Shown here piece after piece: positions 6,983 to 15,136 of a stretch of 35,741 nt of DNA. Each line of letters begins with the position of its first letter. Position 1 is the first letter of the stretch. The stretch covers positions 1-35,741 of the forward strand of contig CABQHM010000033.1 of assembly GCA_902464015.1 (NCBI GenBank). The letters are read 5' to 3'. The notes beneath the pieces were generated by a model, which was not told the DNA's origin, ran no database searches, and saw only the letters and a list, made by a program, of their open reading frames with translations. The stretch comes from an uncultured Coriobacteriales bacterium (GTDB lineage: Bacteria; Actinomycetota; Coriobacteriia; Coriobacteriales; UMGS124). The translations under genes and the position numbers were made by a program.

Positions 6983-8401
6983 CTACTCGGCCTTCTCCTC
7001 GGCGGCGGGAGCCTCCTCGGCAGCCTTCTTGGTGGTGCGCTTGCGCGTGGTCTTCTTCTTGGGGGCCTCCTCAGCCGGCTTCTCCTCGGCCTCAGCGGGC
7101 TGCTCGGGCTCATCGGAGATGGTTACAACGGCGGAGTTCAGCAGCCAGTCAATGGCCTTGTTGCGACGGATGGAGACGCGGATGGCAGGCAGGCGGCCGT
7201 CGGCCTCGAACTCGGCCTTAGCGGCCTCCCAGTCGGGCACGCCAGCCTTCTTGAACTCTTCCTCGACATCGGCATCGGTGGCCTCGAGGCCCTGCTCACG
7301 CACGAGGGCGTCGAGGGCGAGGGACTCACGGGCGATGTCGGAGGCCTGGTGCTGCAGGTCGGCCATGAACTGGGCCTGGGAGATGCCGTTGGCAGCAAGC
7401 CAGTTGTCCAGATTGGTGCCCTGGTTGCCGAGCTGCATCAGGAAGTTCTGGCCGAGCTCCTGGAAGATGGTCTGCATGTAGGCAGGCGTGGGGTCACCCT
7501 CGAGACGCTCAGCGAGCTTGCCGGTGACGCGGTTCTCCTTGAGCTGGGGAAGGGCCTGCTTCTTCTGCTGACCGATCTCCTTGGCGATGGCGGCACGCAT
7601 GGCCTCAACGTCGTCGAAGCCGAAGTTGTTCTTTGCGAACTCGTCGGTCAGCTCGGGGAGCACGTGGTGCACGAGACGGTTGACGGTGACCTCGGCCTTG
7701 GCGATCTGGGCCTCGGGGGCCTCCTCGCCCTCAGCGACGGGAGCCTGGGGAAGCTCGAACTCGACGGTCTTGGTCTCGGTGGGGTTCATGCCGATGAGGC
7801 CCTTGTCGAAGCCCTCGGGCATCTGGCCCTGGCCGAGGTGGTACAGGCGGTTCTCGAAGTTGATCTTCTCGAGGTTCTCGCCACCCTTGACCTTGATGTA
7901 CACGAAGTCATCGGCCTCAACGGCACGACCCTCGATGTCCTCGTACTTGCCCAGGTAGCCGCGGAAGGTGTCGATCTGGGCCGTGATCTCGGCCTCAGTG
8001 GCCTCCTCGGAGGGAAGCGTGATCTCGACGGGCTCGTAGGAGCTCAGGGTGAGCTCGGGGCGCACGGTGTAACGCACCTTGAAGGAGTAGTCCTCGCCGG
8101 CGACAACAGGCTGGACATCGGCGAAGTTGGGATCGCCGATGGCAACGATGTCCTCAGCCTCAAGCACCTTCGGGGCAGCCTCGTTCACGAGGGCCTCGGT
8201 GGCCTGGCCCAGGACAGCGTCCTTGCCGATGTTGTTGTCGATCACGGGACGAGGGGCCTTGCCGGGACGGAAGCCCGGGAAGCGATACTTCTTGGCCAGC
8301 TCCTTGTACGTGTCGGCAATGGCCTTGTCCACAGCCTTGGCGTCAACGGTGACGCTGACCTCGACCACATTGTTCTCAAGACGCTCTGCCGAAGTTTGCA
8401 A
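6983..8401 (-). CDS. tig: Trigger factor (ribosome-bound chaperone, peptidyl-prolyl isomerase)
   Basis: Trigger factor binds ribosomal protein L23 at the exit tunnel and shields nascent chains. The start is a TTG at 8401, with GGAGG four bases upstream, giving the expected N-terminus Q-T-S-A-E-R-L-E-N-N. The ribosome-binding signature G-F-R-P-G-K-A-P lies near residues 43-50. The FKBP-like PPIase domain covers about 150-240 and the helical chaperone domain runs to about 425. The last 44 residues (429-472) are an Ala/Glu/Pro tail containing a Lys/Arg/Thr cluster (K-K-K-T-T-R-K-R-T-T-K-K), absent from the E. coli protein. The gene lies 46 bases after tRNA-Leu with no clear terminator between, so the tRNA and tig may share a transcript. 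Confidence 0.95.
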   Translation of the reverse strand: MQTSAERLENNVVEVSVTVDAKAVDKAIADTYKELAKKYRFPGFRPGKAPRPVIDNNIGKDAVLGQATEALVNEAAPKVLEAEDIVAIGDPNFADVQPVVAGEDYSFKVRYTVRPELTLSSYEPVEITLPSEEATEAEITAQIDTFRGYLGKYEDIEGRAVEADDFVYIKVKGGENLEKINFENRLYHLGQGQMPEGFDKGLIGMNPTETKTVEFELPQAPVAEGEEAPEAQIAKAEVTVNRLVHHVLPELTDEFAKNNFGFDDVEAMRAAIAKEIGQQKKQALPQLKENRVTGKLAERLEGDPTPAYMQTIFQELGQNFLMQLGNQGTNLDNWLAANGISQAQFMADLQHQASDIARESLALDALVREQGLEATDADVEEEFKKAGVPDWEAAKAEFEADGRLPAIRVSIRRNKAIDWLLNSAVVTISDEPEQPAEAEEKPAEEAPKKKTTRKRTTKKAAEEAPAAEEKAE

Positions 8402-8447
8402 CGTTCCTCCAACTGATCGGATCCGGGTGCACAACTGCACTAACGAA

Positions 8448-8533
<86 letters not shown>

Positions 8534-8547
8534 TTAGACGAAAAACC

Positions 8548-8553
8548 ATCATA
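8548..8553 (-). promoter_or_regulatory. Possible -10 box for tRNA-Leu/tig
   Basis: TATGAT on the minus strand lies 15 bases before the tRNA-Leu 5' end, a good position for a tRNA promoter. No strong -35 is visible at 16-18 bases; TTCTGT at 18 bases is weak. Confidence 0.35.
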
Positions 8554-8610
8554 GTCTACCAGAAGAACCGCACAGAACAATCAACACTTTAGAACTCGAT
8601 AGATTGCCAT

Positions 8611-9306
8611 TTATTTGATGGAGAAAGAGTATCCCATGCCCCATGCCGTCTTCAAATAGCGCGGCTTTGCGGGGTTCTGCTCAATCTTCTCGCGAATCTT
8701 GCGCACATACACGGCAATGGAGATGGCGTCGTCGAGGTACTCCTTGCCCCAGACGGCCTCGATGAGCTCTTCCTTGCTCATGACCGTCTCTGGCTTGAGT
8801 GCCAGGGTGTAGAGGATCTGGAACTCCTTGGGCGTCAGCTGAACCGAGGTGCCGTTGAGCGCAAGCGCCTGACGCACGGAGTCGAATTCAAACTCCCCCA
8901 CCTTGAGCGTCTCGCTGGGAGCCGGGGCAGCCTGCGCCTTCGCCCGCTGCGAGCGACGTTGCAGCGCCTCGAGGCGCATGAGGAGCTCCTCGCCGTCGAA
9001 AGGCTTGACGAGATAGTCGTCGGCACCCCGCGAAAACGCCTCGCGCTTGTCTGGAACAGCACCCTTTGCCGAAAGGAACACGACGGCAACCTCGGAATCG
9101 AGCGCGCGGATGCTCTCGCAGACCTGGTAGCCGTCGAGACAGGGCATCATGATGTCGAGCAGCACGACATCGGGCGCATAGGCCTTGAAGACTTCAATCG
9201 CCTGGCGGGAGTCCCCCACTCCGCGAAACTCGTGGCCCGCCGACTCGCACACCGACTGTACAAGCACATGGAAGCTGGGCTCGTCGTCAACAAGCATGAC
9301 CTTCAT
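8611..9306 (-). CDS. OmpR/PhoB-type response regulator
   Basis: A 231-residue two-component DNA-binding regulator. The receiver domain (about 1-120) has acidic residues D-D-E at 7-9, the phospho-acceptor Asp51 in V-V-L-L-D-I-M-M-P, and Lys101 in V-K-P-F-D. A short Ala/Gln-rich linker leads to a winged-helix DNA-binding domain (about 137-231) with the L-T-P-K-E-F-Q-I-L motif and a C-terminal A-W-G-M-G-Y-S-F. The ATG at 9306 lies one base after the kinase stop and five bases after GGAGGT, so the pair is co-translated. The target genes cannot be inferred. No hairpin terminator is seen in the 77 bases before tRNA-Leu. Confidence 0.95.
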   Translation of the reverse strand: MKVMLVDDEPSFHVLVQSVCESAGHEFRGVGDSRQAIEVFKAYAPDVVLLDIMMPCLDGYQVCESIRALDSEVAVVFLSAKGAVPDKREAFSRGADDYLVKPFDGEELLMRLEALQRRSQRAKAQAAPAPSETLKVGEFEFDSVRQALALNGTSVQLTPKEFQILYTLALKPETVMSKEELIEAVWGKEYLDDAISIAVYVRKIREKIEQNPAKPRYLKTAWGMGYSFSIK

Positions 9307-9307
9307 G

Positions 9308-10816
9308 TCAGACCTCCTCAATGACTTTGACGGGCAACTCGACGGTAAACGTACTGCCTTGACCGACCTTGCTGACAACGTGTACCGATCCGCCCATGAG
9401 CTCGCTGAGCTCCTTGACGAGCGTGAGCCCCAAGCCGCTTCCGCCATACCTCCTCGAAATGGAGGAGTCAGCCTGGCGGAAACGCTCGAAAACGACAGGC
9501 AGGTCTTCCTCGGGAATACCGATGCCATCGTCTTTCACCTGCACAGTCAACGTGCCCGAATCTGGGTCCACGCGCAAGACGAGGTCGACATGCCCCTCTT
9601 GACCGCAGAACTTGATCGCATTGCCCACAAGGTTCATGACCACCTTGTGCACGACATTGGGGTCGACGACAACCATGGGCAGGTCATCGGGGACGTCGAG
9701 CCTCCATGCGATGGACTTCTCCTGCGCCAGGGGCGCGGCCACGGAGTCGACAGCGTTCACGACATCATACAAGTCGCACTCGACGGGGTCGAGCACGAAA
9801 CGCCTGGCCTCGATGCTTGCGGCGTCGAGCGTGTTGTTGATGGTGAGCAGGAGCGACTTGGCGTTGCGCTTGATTCCCTCAAGAAGCTTCACGTCGCGCT
9901 CGTCTGTGAGCCGTGCCTCGCGCAGGCACACCTCGGCATAGGCGTTGATCGAGGCCAAGGGCGTACGGAGCTCATGGCTCATCGTCGACAAGAAGGTCGT
10001 CTTGTACTCGACCTCCTCCTTGAGACGAGTGTTTGCCCGCTCGAGCTCAATCGTGCGCTCGCGCACACGGGACTCCAACTCGTCGTGGGAAACCTTGAGC
10101 TGCTTCTCCATGAGCGCAAGGTCGGCCTTGAGATGGGCCACCTCGCCAAACGCGACACCGGTGCCGAGCTTGCCGCCCAATGCACCCTCTCCCACCTCGA
10201 CCGCAGCACGCGAAAGCTGTTCGAGAGGCCTGCTCACCAGCTTGTGCAATGCAACAACAATACATGCGACCAGCTCAACGGCAAGCACGACAAAAAGCCC
10301 GCCGAACAGCATGACAGACTCGGCATGGCCCTGCGTGTAATTGGAAAGAGGTATGACAACGCTGACCGCGCCACCCACGTCGGGAAGGGCCATCACATAG
10401 CGATAGCAGACGTTCCCCTGATACGCAGCAACGCCGAAGAATTCAGACTTTCCGGATTTAAACGACGAGATGGCATCTAGCTCGAAAGGGTCGGCCGAGG
10501 TCGTCGAGGTGGGGCGCATGTCGAGGAGGTGCACGCAGACCTGCACGTCCGGAGCGAACGAAGTGGCGCTGTCCTGTGCGCTGTCGAAATCGCTGTAGCG
10601 CCAAAACGAGGCGACTTGCTGAGCAAGGAGGCGCGATTCGGAAAGCGCAGCCTGCTCGTTGGCCCTGTCGGTGTGCTCGGCAAACACAACGGCGTAGGCG
10701 CCGAGCGTGAAAAGAAGGAGCGCCAAAACCGCCACAACTAGCATGGTGGAAAGTCGGCCCGAGGGACGCTGGGAGTCTGACTGCTCATCACAGGCAAGAC
10801 CGACAACTTCTTCCAT
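9308..10816 (-). CDS. Membrane sensor histidine kinase
   Basis: The 502-residue kinase partners the adjacent response regulator. It has a first membrane helix (about 24-46), an extracellular sensor of roughly 120 residues, a second helix (about 168-192), a HAMP linker, a coiled coil (about 230-270), the dimerisation helix with His281 in M-S-H-E-L-R-T-P-L, and an ATPase domain with N-x-x-x-N-A-I-K-F, D-D-G-I-G-I and G-S-G-L-G-L. The sensor has Cys94-x-His96, then P-T-S and D-P-F-E-L-D, and a second Cys137. This order faintly resembles Tll0287-like (DUF3365) sensors but lacks their C-x-x-C-H haem motif. The ATG at 10816 has GAGGAG six bases upstream and is preferred to one seven codons earlier. 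It begins about 50 bases after the tRNA-Arg terminator; no clear promoter is visible between. Confidence 0.93.
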   Translation of the reverse strand: MEEVVGLACDEQSDSQRPSGRLSTMLVVAVLALLLFTLGAYAVVFAEHTDRANEQAALSESRLLAQQVASFWRYSDFDSAQDSATSFAPDVQVCVHLLDMRPTSTTSADPFELDAISSFKSGKSEFFGVAAYQGNVCYRYVMALPDVGGAVSVVIPLSNYTQGHAESVMLFGGLFVVLAVELVACIVVALHKLVSRPLEQLSRAAVEVGEGALGGKLGTGVAFGEVAHLKADLALMEKQLKVSHDELESRVRERTIELERANTRLKEEVEYKTTFLSTMSHELRTPLASINAYAEVCLREARLTDERDVKLLEGIKRNAKSLLLTINNTLDAASIEARRFVLDPVECDLYDVVNAVDSVAAPLAQEKSIAWRLDVPDDLPMVVVDPNVVHKVVMNLVGNAIKFCGQEGHVDLVLRVDPDSGTLTVQVKDDGIGIPEEDLPVVFERFRQADSSISRRYGGSGLGLTLVKELSELMGGSVHVVSKVGQGSTFTVELPVKVIEEV

Positions 10817-10864
10817 GAAGGGCTCCTCACATCTCATCGGCTCGGAGGTACAGCAGCACGATAC

Positions 10865-10903
10865 AAAACGAGCCCGCCCGACGCGAGGTGTCGGACGGGC
10901 TCG
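10865..10903 (-). terminator. Terminator after tRNA-Arg
   Basis: On the minus strand CGAGCCCG pairs with CGGGCTCG; a T-G wobble then continues into CCGAC/GTCGG, 14 bp in all with a seven-base loop, followed by TTTTGTAT. It lies 12 bases after the tRNA-Arg CCA and before the kinase gene. Confidence 0.85.
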
Positions 10904-10915
10904 AGCAACAACAAC

Positions 10916-10991
10916 TGGCGCCCCAAGTAGGACTCGAACCTACAACAACCGGATTAGAAGGCCGGGACTCTATCCATTGAGCTATTGAGGC
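10916..10991 (-). tRNA. tRNA-Arg (UCU)
   Basis: A 76-base tRNA with encoded CCA (10916-10918). The acceptor GCCTCAA pairs with TTGGGGC with one wobble and the discriminator is G. The anticodon loop CTTCTAA gives UCU (AGA codons). The T-arm GTAGG/CCTAC encloses TTCGAGT. The anticodon stem CCGGC/TCCGG leaves a C31-U39 mismatch next to the loop, which is unusual. Confidence 0.93.
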
Positions 10992-11022
10992 GCATGACAT
11001 GGCTCGTCTGAGAGCAAGATGC

Positions 11023-11031
11023 ATTCTAGCA
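11023..11031 (-). promoter_or_regulatory. Extended -10 promoter upstream of tRNA-Arg
   Basis: TGCTAGAAT on the minus strand is an extended -10 (TGnTAGAAT) 31 bases before the tRNA-Arg 5' end. No good -35 is seen, which is tolerable for the extended type. Confidence 0.45.
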
Positions 11032-11096
11032 GAGCAGATACCCCGCAAACGCAAGATTCGTAAAGCACAACCGTTTGAGCACGTCACGCGAGCGAA

Positions 11097-13166
11097 TCAG
11101 TAGCAATCAAAGAGGTTGCGGTACTGGATGAACGTATAGTCGTCATAGACGTCCTTGATGGGACTGTCAAAACCGTTCCAGTACCACATGTCGTCGGCGA
11201 CATCGAAATACCCGTTCAGGTTGGTGGCGGGCATGGTCTCCATCAGCCTCAGGTGGGCCTTCTGCATGTCAGACAGAGGCAGGCCGAGCTCGTACATCGT
11301 CTGCGCGCCAAGGTAGCCCACAGACAGGTCGCATGTGGAATCGCAGGCCGAATCGCTGTGGGAGCCGTCGAGGTCGTAGTTTGCCCATACGAAATACTGC
11401 GTGGAGAACCTGCGCTGAACCTGCTCAAGGGAGTCAGGGTCGTCCTGGCCGGCCGCGACGGCGAGCTCCTCGTTGAAGCCGGGCTGATGGTCGCCGAAAA
11501 ACACGACGATGACATGCTTGTCGAGCTTTTCAAGTTCTCCCAAAAACCAAGCAAGGTCCACCTCGGCGGCGTCGATGACAGAGAGGTACTCGCTCATGCC
11601 CTCGATGGACTCGCCGTTGACGGTCACGGAGTCATACGGATAGGAACCCAGCAAACCGGTGGTGTACCCGCCGTGCCCCATATAGGTGACGTCGAAGACA
11701 AACTGGGGACCGTCCTGAGCGAGAACGTCGAGCACCGCCGCATACGTCTCAGAGTCGCGGATCTTGTCGCGCAGTGTGGCAACGTTGCCGGCGAAATAGC
11801 TCTCGCTCAGAAAGTACGTAAAGCCCAGTTCATCATAAACGACGTCGCGGCGCCAGTTGGAGGCGGCGCAGGGGTGGATTGCAGTCGAGGTGTATCCCAG
11901 AGCATTGAAGAGCCTGGGAAGCGACTCTGCGCCGGAAAGGTCGTAGTACATGTACGGGTACACACCGCCCCCGATCATGCCCAAACTCGACCCGGTAAGG
12001 AACTCAAACTCGGTGTTGCATGTGCCGCCGCCACGCGCGCTCACATAGAGCGTGCCCCGTAGGAGGGCATCGAGCGAGTCGACATACGTCGTGCCTTCGT
12101 AGCCCTCGACGCCATCGTACATATTCAAGTTGCTAAACGACTCGTTCATGACGCAGACGACGCTGGGGGCCTCCTCACCAGAGCGATCTTGATAGTAGCG
12201 GGCCAGAGAGTTCGGGTAGCCAGGATGCTCGGCATCCCACTGGGCCGCAAGGTCGGCAATCAGATTGTCGGTTTCTTGAGCGTTGTACCCCGAGGGAGGC
12301 TCGGGCTGGACCTCTTGGAGCCGCTCAAGGAAGCAAGGAACGGCGCCGTAGGTCATGTACGACACCTCGCTGCTCCAAACGTCGACGTCGATGTCGTATT
12401 TCTCGCCGATGTTGGTCGTGGCATACCAGTGCGTAAGGCCAAAAACCGACAAGCAGGCAAGCGCGACGTTGACGCTCACGCGCAGAGGCGTGAGATTGGG
12501 GTTGGGCAGGCACACCGCACCAGCCGCATACAGCAAAAACAGTGCGAGGCAAATGAGCGCCGAATCCTGGAAAACCGGGGTGTAGCCACCTGCCACCTCC
12601 ACGGCAGTCGACAGGGCAAGCACGTCGGAGGGAAGAATCGTCGTTCCTTTAAAAAGCATGAGGAAGTAGTCGACATATCCTGCAAACAGGCATATGGCGA
12701 GACCGACGATCAGACCCCACATGCGGCGCTGGCAAAACAGCCAGACCGCCAGAATGAAACCAGCGACGAGGACCAGGTTAAGGCCGACATAGCGAAGCTG
12801 CATCTCAAAGAGCATCGTGCTGTAGGCAAACTCGATGAGGAAAAACCCAACCGGCACGGCAAGCACCACCATGACAGGGCGGATCTTCGTGGCAACGCCG
12901 GCAAGTCTGCGACGAGTTTGCGGTGCAAAAAGCACGCATCCCACAAGGACCTGCATCGCAAGGGCGACAAACCCAGCCGCGACGCCCGACGACGGGCTGA
13001 CGCCGCCAAAGGCCGAGAACATCGACCAGGCAAACAGAAGGCATTCGAGAACGATTGCGCCCGCCATCGAGCGGGTCGACGTGCCTTCCGTTGAGACGGC
13101 AAGGCGGTTGAGCGCCCAGATGAGGCTAATGACGCAAAGAAGATAGACGAGGGCACTAAAGAGCAT
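11097..13166 (-). CDS. LTA-synthase-like membrane sulfatase (phosphoglycerol or related transferase)
   Basis: The 689-residue protein has an N-terminal membrane part of about six to eight helices (residues 1-245) and an extracellular alkaline-phosphatase-superfamily domain. The LtaS-type metal and catalytic residues can be picked out: Glu342 in V-M-N-E-S-F, the nucleophile Thr382 in G-G-G-T-C-N-T-E-F, His498 in M-G-H-G-G-Y, and Asp559-His560 in F-F-G-D-H-Q-P-G. Such enzymes transfer glycerol phosphate or similar groups to lipid-linked or wall polymers outside the cell. The membrane part is longer than the five helices of classical LtaS, so the substrate is uncertain. AGGGAG lies four bases before the ATG. 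It is a lone gene between tRNA-Gly and tRNA-Arg; tRNA transcription is stopped by the terminator at 13217-13246, so its own promoter is expected. Confidence 0.88.
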   Translation of the reverse strand: MLFSALVYLLCVISLIWALNRLAVSTEGTSTRSMAGAIVLECLLFAWSMFSAFGGVSPSSGVAAGFVALAMQVLVGCVLFAPQTRRRLAGVATKIRPVMVVLAVPVGFFLIEFAYSTMLFEMQLRYVGLNLVLVAGFILAVWLFCQRRMWGLIVGLAICLFAGYVDYFLMLFKGTTILPSDVLALSTAVEVAGGYTPVFQDSALICLALFLLYAAGAVCLPNPNLTPLRVSVNVALACLSVFGLTHWYATTNIGEKYDIDVDVWSSEVSYMTYGAVPCFLERLQEVQPEPPSGYNAQETDNLIADLAAQWDAEHPGYPNSLARYYQDRSGEEAPSVVCVMNESFSNLNMYDGVEGYEGTTYVDSLDALLRGTLYVSARGGGTCNTEFEFLTGSSLGMIGGGVYPYMYYDLSGAESLPRLFNALGYTSTAIHPCAASNWRRDVVYDELGFTYFLSESYFAGNVATLRDKIRDSETYAAVLDVLAQDGPQFVFDVTYMGHGGYTTGLLGSYPYDSVTVNGESIEGMSEYLSVIDAAEVDLAWFLGELEKLDKHVIVVFFGDHQPGFNEELAVAAGQDDPDSLEQVQRRFSTQYFVWANYDLDGSHSDSACDSTCDLSVGYLGAQTMYELGLPLSDMQKAHLRLMETMPATNLNGYFDVADDMWYWNGFDSPIKDVYDDYTFIQYRNLFDCY

Positions 13167-13216
13167 ATGTCTCCCTATTGCACAGTGAGATATCGATAAC
13201 GCCTGATGTCAGGCAT

Positions 13217-13246
13217 AAAAAAGGACCCGCCAGTGACGACGGATCC
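13217..13246 (-). terminator. Terminator after tRNA-Pro/tRNA-Gly
   Basis: On the minus strand GGATCCGTC pairs with GGCGGGTCC (9 bp with G-U pairs, six-base loop) and is followed by TTTTTT at 13217-13222. It lies 13 bases after the tRNA-Gly CCA. The palindrome GCCTGATGTCAGGC (13201-13214) sits just beyond. Confidence 0.85.
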
Positions 13247-13259
13247 ACATGAAAATCTA

Positions 13260-13335
13260 TGGAGCGGCGGACGGGACTCGAACCCGCAACAATCAGCTTG
13301 GAAGGCTGACGCTCTACCAATTGAACTACCGCCGC
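13260..13335 (-). tRNA. tRNA-Gly (UCC)
   Basis: A 76-base tRNA with encoded CCA (13260-13262) and perfect acceptor GCGGCGG/CCGCCGC. The anticodon stem TCAGC/GCTGA encloses CTTCCAA, anticodon UCC, reading GGA. The T-arm is GCGGG/CCCGT with TTCGAGT. It follows tRNA-Pro after one base and is clearly co-transcribed with it. Confidence 0.97.
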
Positions 13336-13336
13336 A

Positions 13337-13413
13337 TGGTCGGGGCGACTGGATTCGAACCAGCGACATCGTGCACCCAAAGCACGCGCGCTACCAGACT
13401 GCGCCACGCCCCG
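13337..13413 (-). tRNA. tRNA-Pro (UGG)
   Basis: A 77-base tRNA with encoded CCA (13337-13339) and perfect acceptor CGGGGCG/CGCCCCG. The anticodon stem CGTGC/GCACG encloses TTTGGGT, anticodon UGG. The T-arm has CTGGTTCGAATCCAG. It is first in the tRNA-Pro/tRNA-Gly pair. Confidence 0.97.
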
Positions 13414-13451
13414 GGAAGAACCACGAACGTAACCACACGAAGAACTTCAGG

Positions 13452-13482
13452 ATTATAGCCTATCTATCCCCGGCTTTGTCAA
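13452..13482 (-). promoter_or_regulatory. Consensus promoter for tRNA-Pro/tRNA-Gly, inside the recN 3' end
   Basis: On the minus strand TTGACA (13477-13482) and TATAAT (13452-13457) are perfect consensus boxes, with a slightly long 19-base spacer. The -35 falls in the last codons of recN and the -10 straddles its downstream edge. The -10 lies 38 bases before the tRNA-Pro 5' end. Confidence 0.75.
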
Positions 13483-15109
13483 GTAGAACACGTGCATGTT
13501 CTATGGTCGCTTCATCCTCGTCGCCGGAAAGCAGGCGTGCCACCTCACGGACACGATCCTCCCCCGAAACCTCGACGAGGCTCGTCACGGGCAGGCCGTC
13601 ATCGCTGGTCTCGGACTTGCGCACCACATAGTGGCTTTGCGCCACAACGGCAAGCTGGGCCAGGTGCGTGACAACAATGACTTGGCGCGTTTGTGCGAGC
13701 TCGGCAATGACCTGGGCAACCGCGCGGGCAGTGGAGCCGCCCACACCTGCGTCGATCTCGTCGAAGATGAGGGTCTCGACGTCGTCGCGAGCACCGAGGA
13801 CCACCTTGATGGACAGCATGACGCGGCTGAGCTCACCGCCCGAGGCAATGCGCGCAAGCGGTCTGGGCTGCATCGCGGCACCGGGACGATACTGGAACTC
13901 GACCGCGTCGGCCCCGCGAGGGCCCCATTGGGCACGCGGAAGCTCCTCGATGCGTACATCGAGACGTGATGTGCCCATTTCAAGGCGGGCCATCTGAGCA
14001 CTGACAGCGTCGGCAAACTGAGGGGCGGTGGCGCGGCGCGCCTGTGAGAGAGCCTCAGCCGCACTGACAAGCGCTTGCTCGGCGTCATCGAGTGCCGCCT
14101 GCAGGCGTCGCAAGACTTCCTGCGAGTCATCCACAAGCTCCACGACATGGCATGCCTGGGCATAACGGTCGAACACGTCTGGCATCTCGGGACCGTACGA
14201 GCGCAAAAGCCCGGCGAGCTCACCCATGCGAGCGTCGGCACGGGCATATTCAGCCGGGTCGAACTCGACATCGTCGCGATACCGGCGGACCTCGTGCGCC
14301 ACATCCTCGATGGGGAAAATGGCCTCGCGCAAGGCCTGACAGATGACCGCAAGGTCGGGGTCAAAGCGCTCCGCCGACTCCAGGCTCACGAGGGCCGAGT
14401 TGAGCGCGTCGAGCGCACCGCCCTCGTCGCTTATCGACTGGCGCGCCTGCTCACAAGCCTCGAGAAGAGACTCGGCGTGCTCCATTTTGGGAAGCGAGCG
14501 CTGAAGCTCCTCGTACTCCCCTTCCTGGGGCTTCACCTCTTCAAACCGCTCGATGACAAAACGCGCCTCATCTACGGCTTGGACACTTTGATGGCAGTCT
14601 TGAAACGCTTGGTCGTACTCCTTCTGCGCGCGGGAACGCGCCTTCCATGCAACCTCGTAATCGCTCTTTTTTTCAGCGACGGCATCGGTTGCCCAAGCGT
14701 CAAGAAGGGCAAGGTGGTTCTGCTCGCTCAGGAGCTTCTGATGGTCGTGCTGGCCGCACAGGTCGATATGGGCGCCTACCGCCTGGGAGAGCTGGCCCAC
14801 GGTTGCCATCGAGCCGTCAAGCGTGCAACGCGAGCGACCCTCGCTGGAAACCCTTCGGCTCACAATATGGCCGTCGGGAAACTCCTGCGCATCGCCCTCG
14901 TCGGTGATTTGGGCCTCGACGAGCAGGAAATTGCAACCCTGACGCACCTGGCTTGCCTCGGCGCGCTCGCCGATGAGCAGCTTTATGGCACTCAACAGGG
15001 CCGACTTGCCCGCGCCCGTCTCACCCGTAAGAACCGTGAGCCCGCGCGAAGGGCAGATGACCGCGTCCTCGATCAAGGCGAGGTCTTTGACATGAAGCTC
15101 TTCAATCAC
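13460..15109 (-). CDS. recN: DNA repair protein RecN
   Basis: An SMC-like ATPase of 549 residues, the normal length, acting early in double-strand-break repair. Walker A G-E-T-G-A-G-K-S lies at 29-36. The central part is long and helical (coiled-coil arms, roughly 150-370). The C-terminal half has the ABC signature S-G-G-E-L-S-R and Walker B L-I-F-D-E-I-D-A-G-V-G-G near residue 450. The start is a GTG at 15109 with GAGG eight bases upstream. It lies 27 bases after nadK and ends the asp23-to-recN run; nadK-recN pairing is common in Gram-positive bacteria. Its last codons double as the promoter of tRNA-Pro, and no terminator follows it. Confidence 0.95.
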   Translation of the reverse strand: MIEELHVKDLALIEDAVICPSRGLTVLTGETGAGKSALLSAIKLLIGERAEASQVRQGCNFLLVEAQITDEGDAQEFPDGHIVSRRVSSEGRSRCTLDGSMATVGQLSQAVGAHIDLCGQHDHQKLLSEQNHLALLDAWATDAVAEKKSDYEVAWKARSRAQKEYDQAFQDCHQSVQAVDEARFVIERFEEVKPQEGEYEELQRSLPKMEHAESLLEACEQARQSISDEGGALDALNSALVSLESAERFDPDLAVICQALREAIFPIEDVAHEVRRYRDDVEFDPAEYARADARMGELAGLLRSYGPEMPDVFDRYAQACHVVELVDDSQEVLRRLQAALDDAEQALVSAAEALSQARRATAPQFADAVSAQMARLEMGTSRLDVRIEELPRAQWGPRGADAVEFQYRPGAAMQPRPLARIASGGELSRVMLSIKVVLGARDDVETLIFDEIDAGVGGSTARAVAQVIAELAQTRQVIVVTHLAQLAVVAQSHYVVRKSETSDDGLPVTSLVEVSGEDRVREVARLLSGDEDEATIEHARVLLDKAGDR

Positions 15110-15136
15110 CTGATGTGCCTCGTTTCGTTCGAGGGG

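Noticed and set aside
10908..11000. tRNA-Arg as a pseudogene because of the stem mismatch
   Set aside because: All other arms, the CCA end, promoter-like box and terminator are intact.
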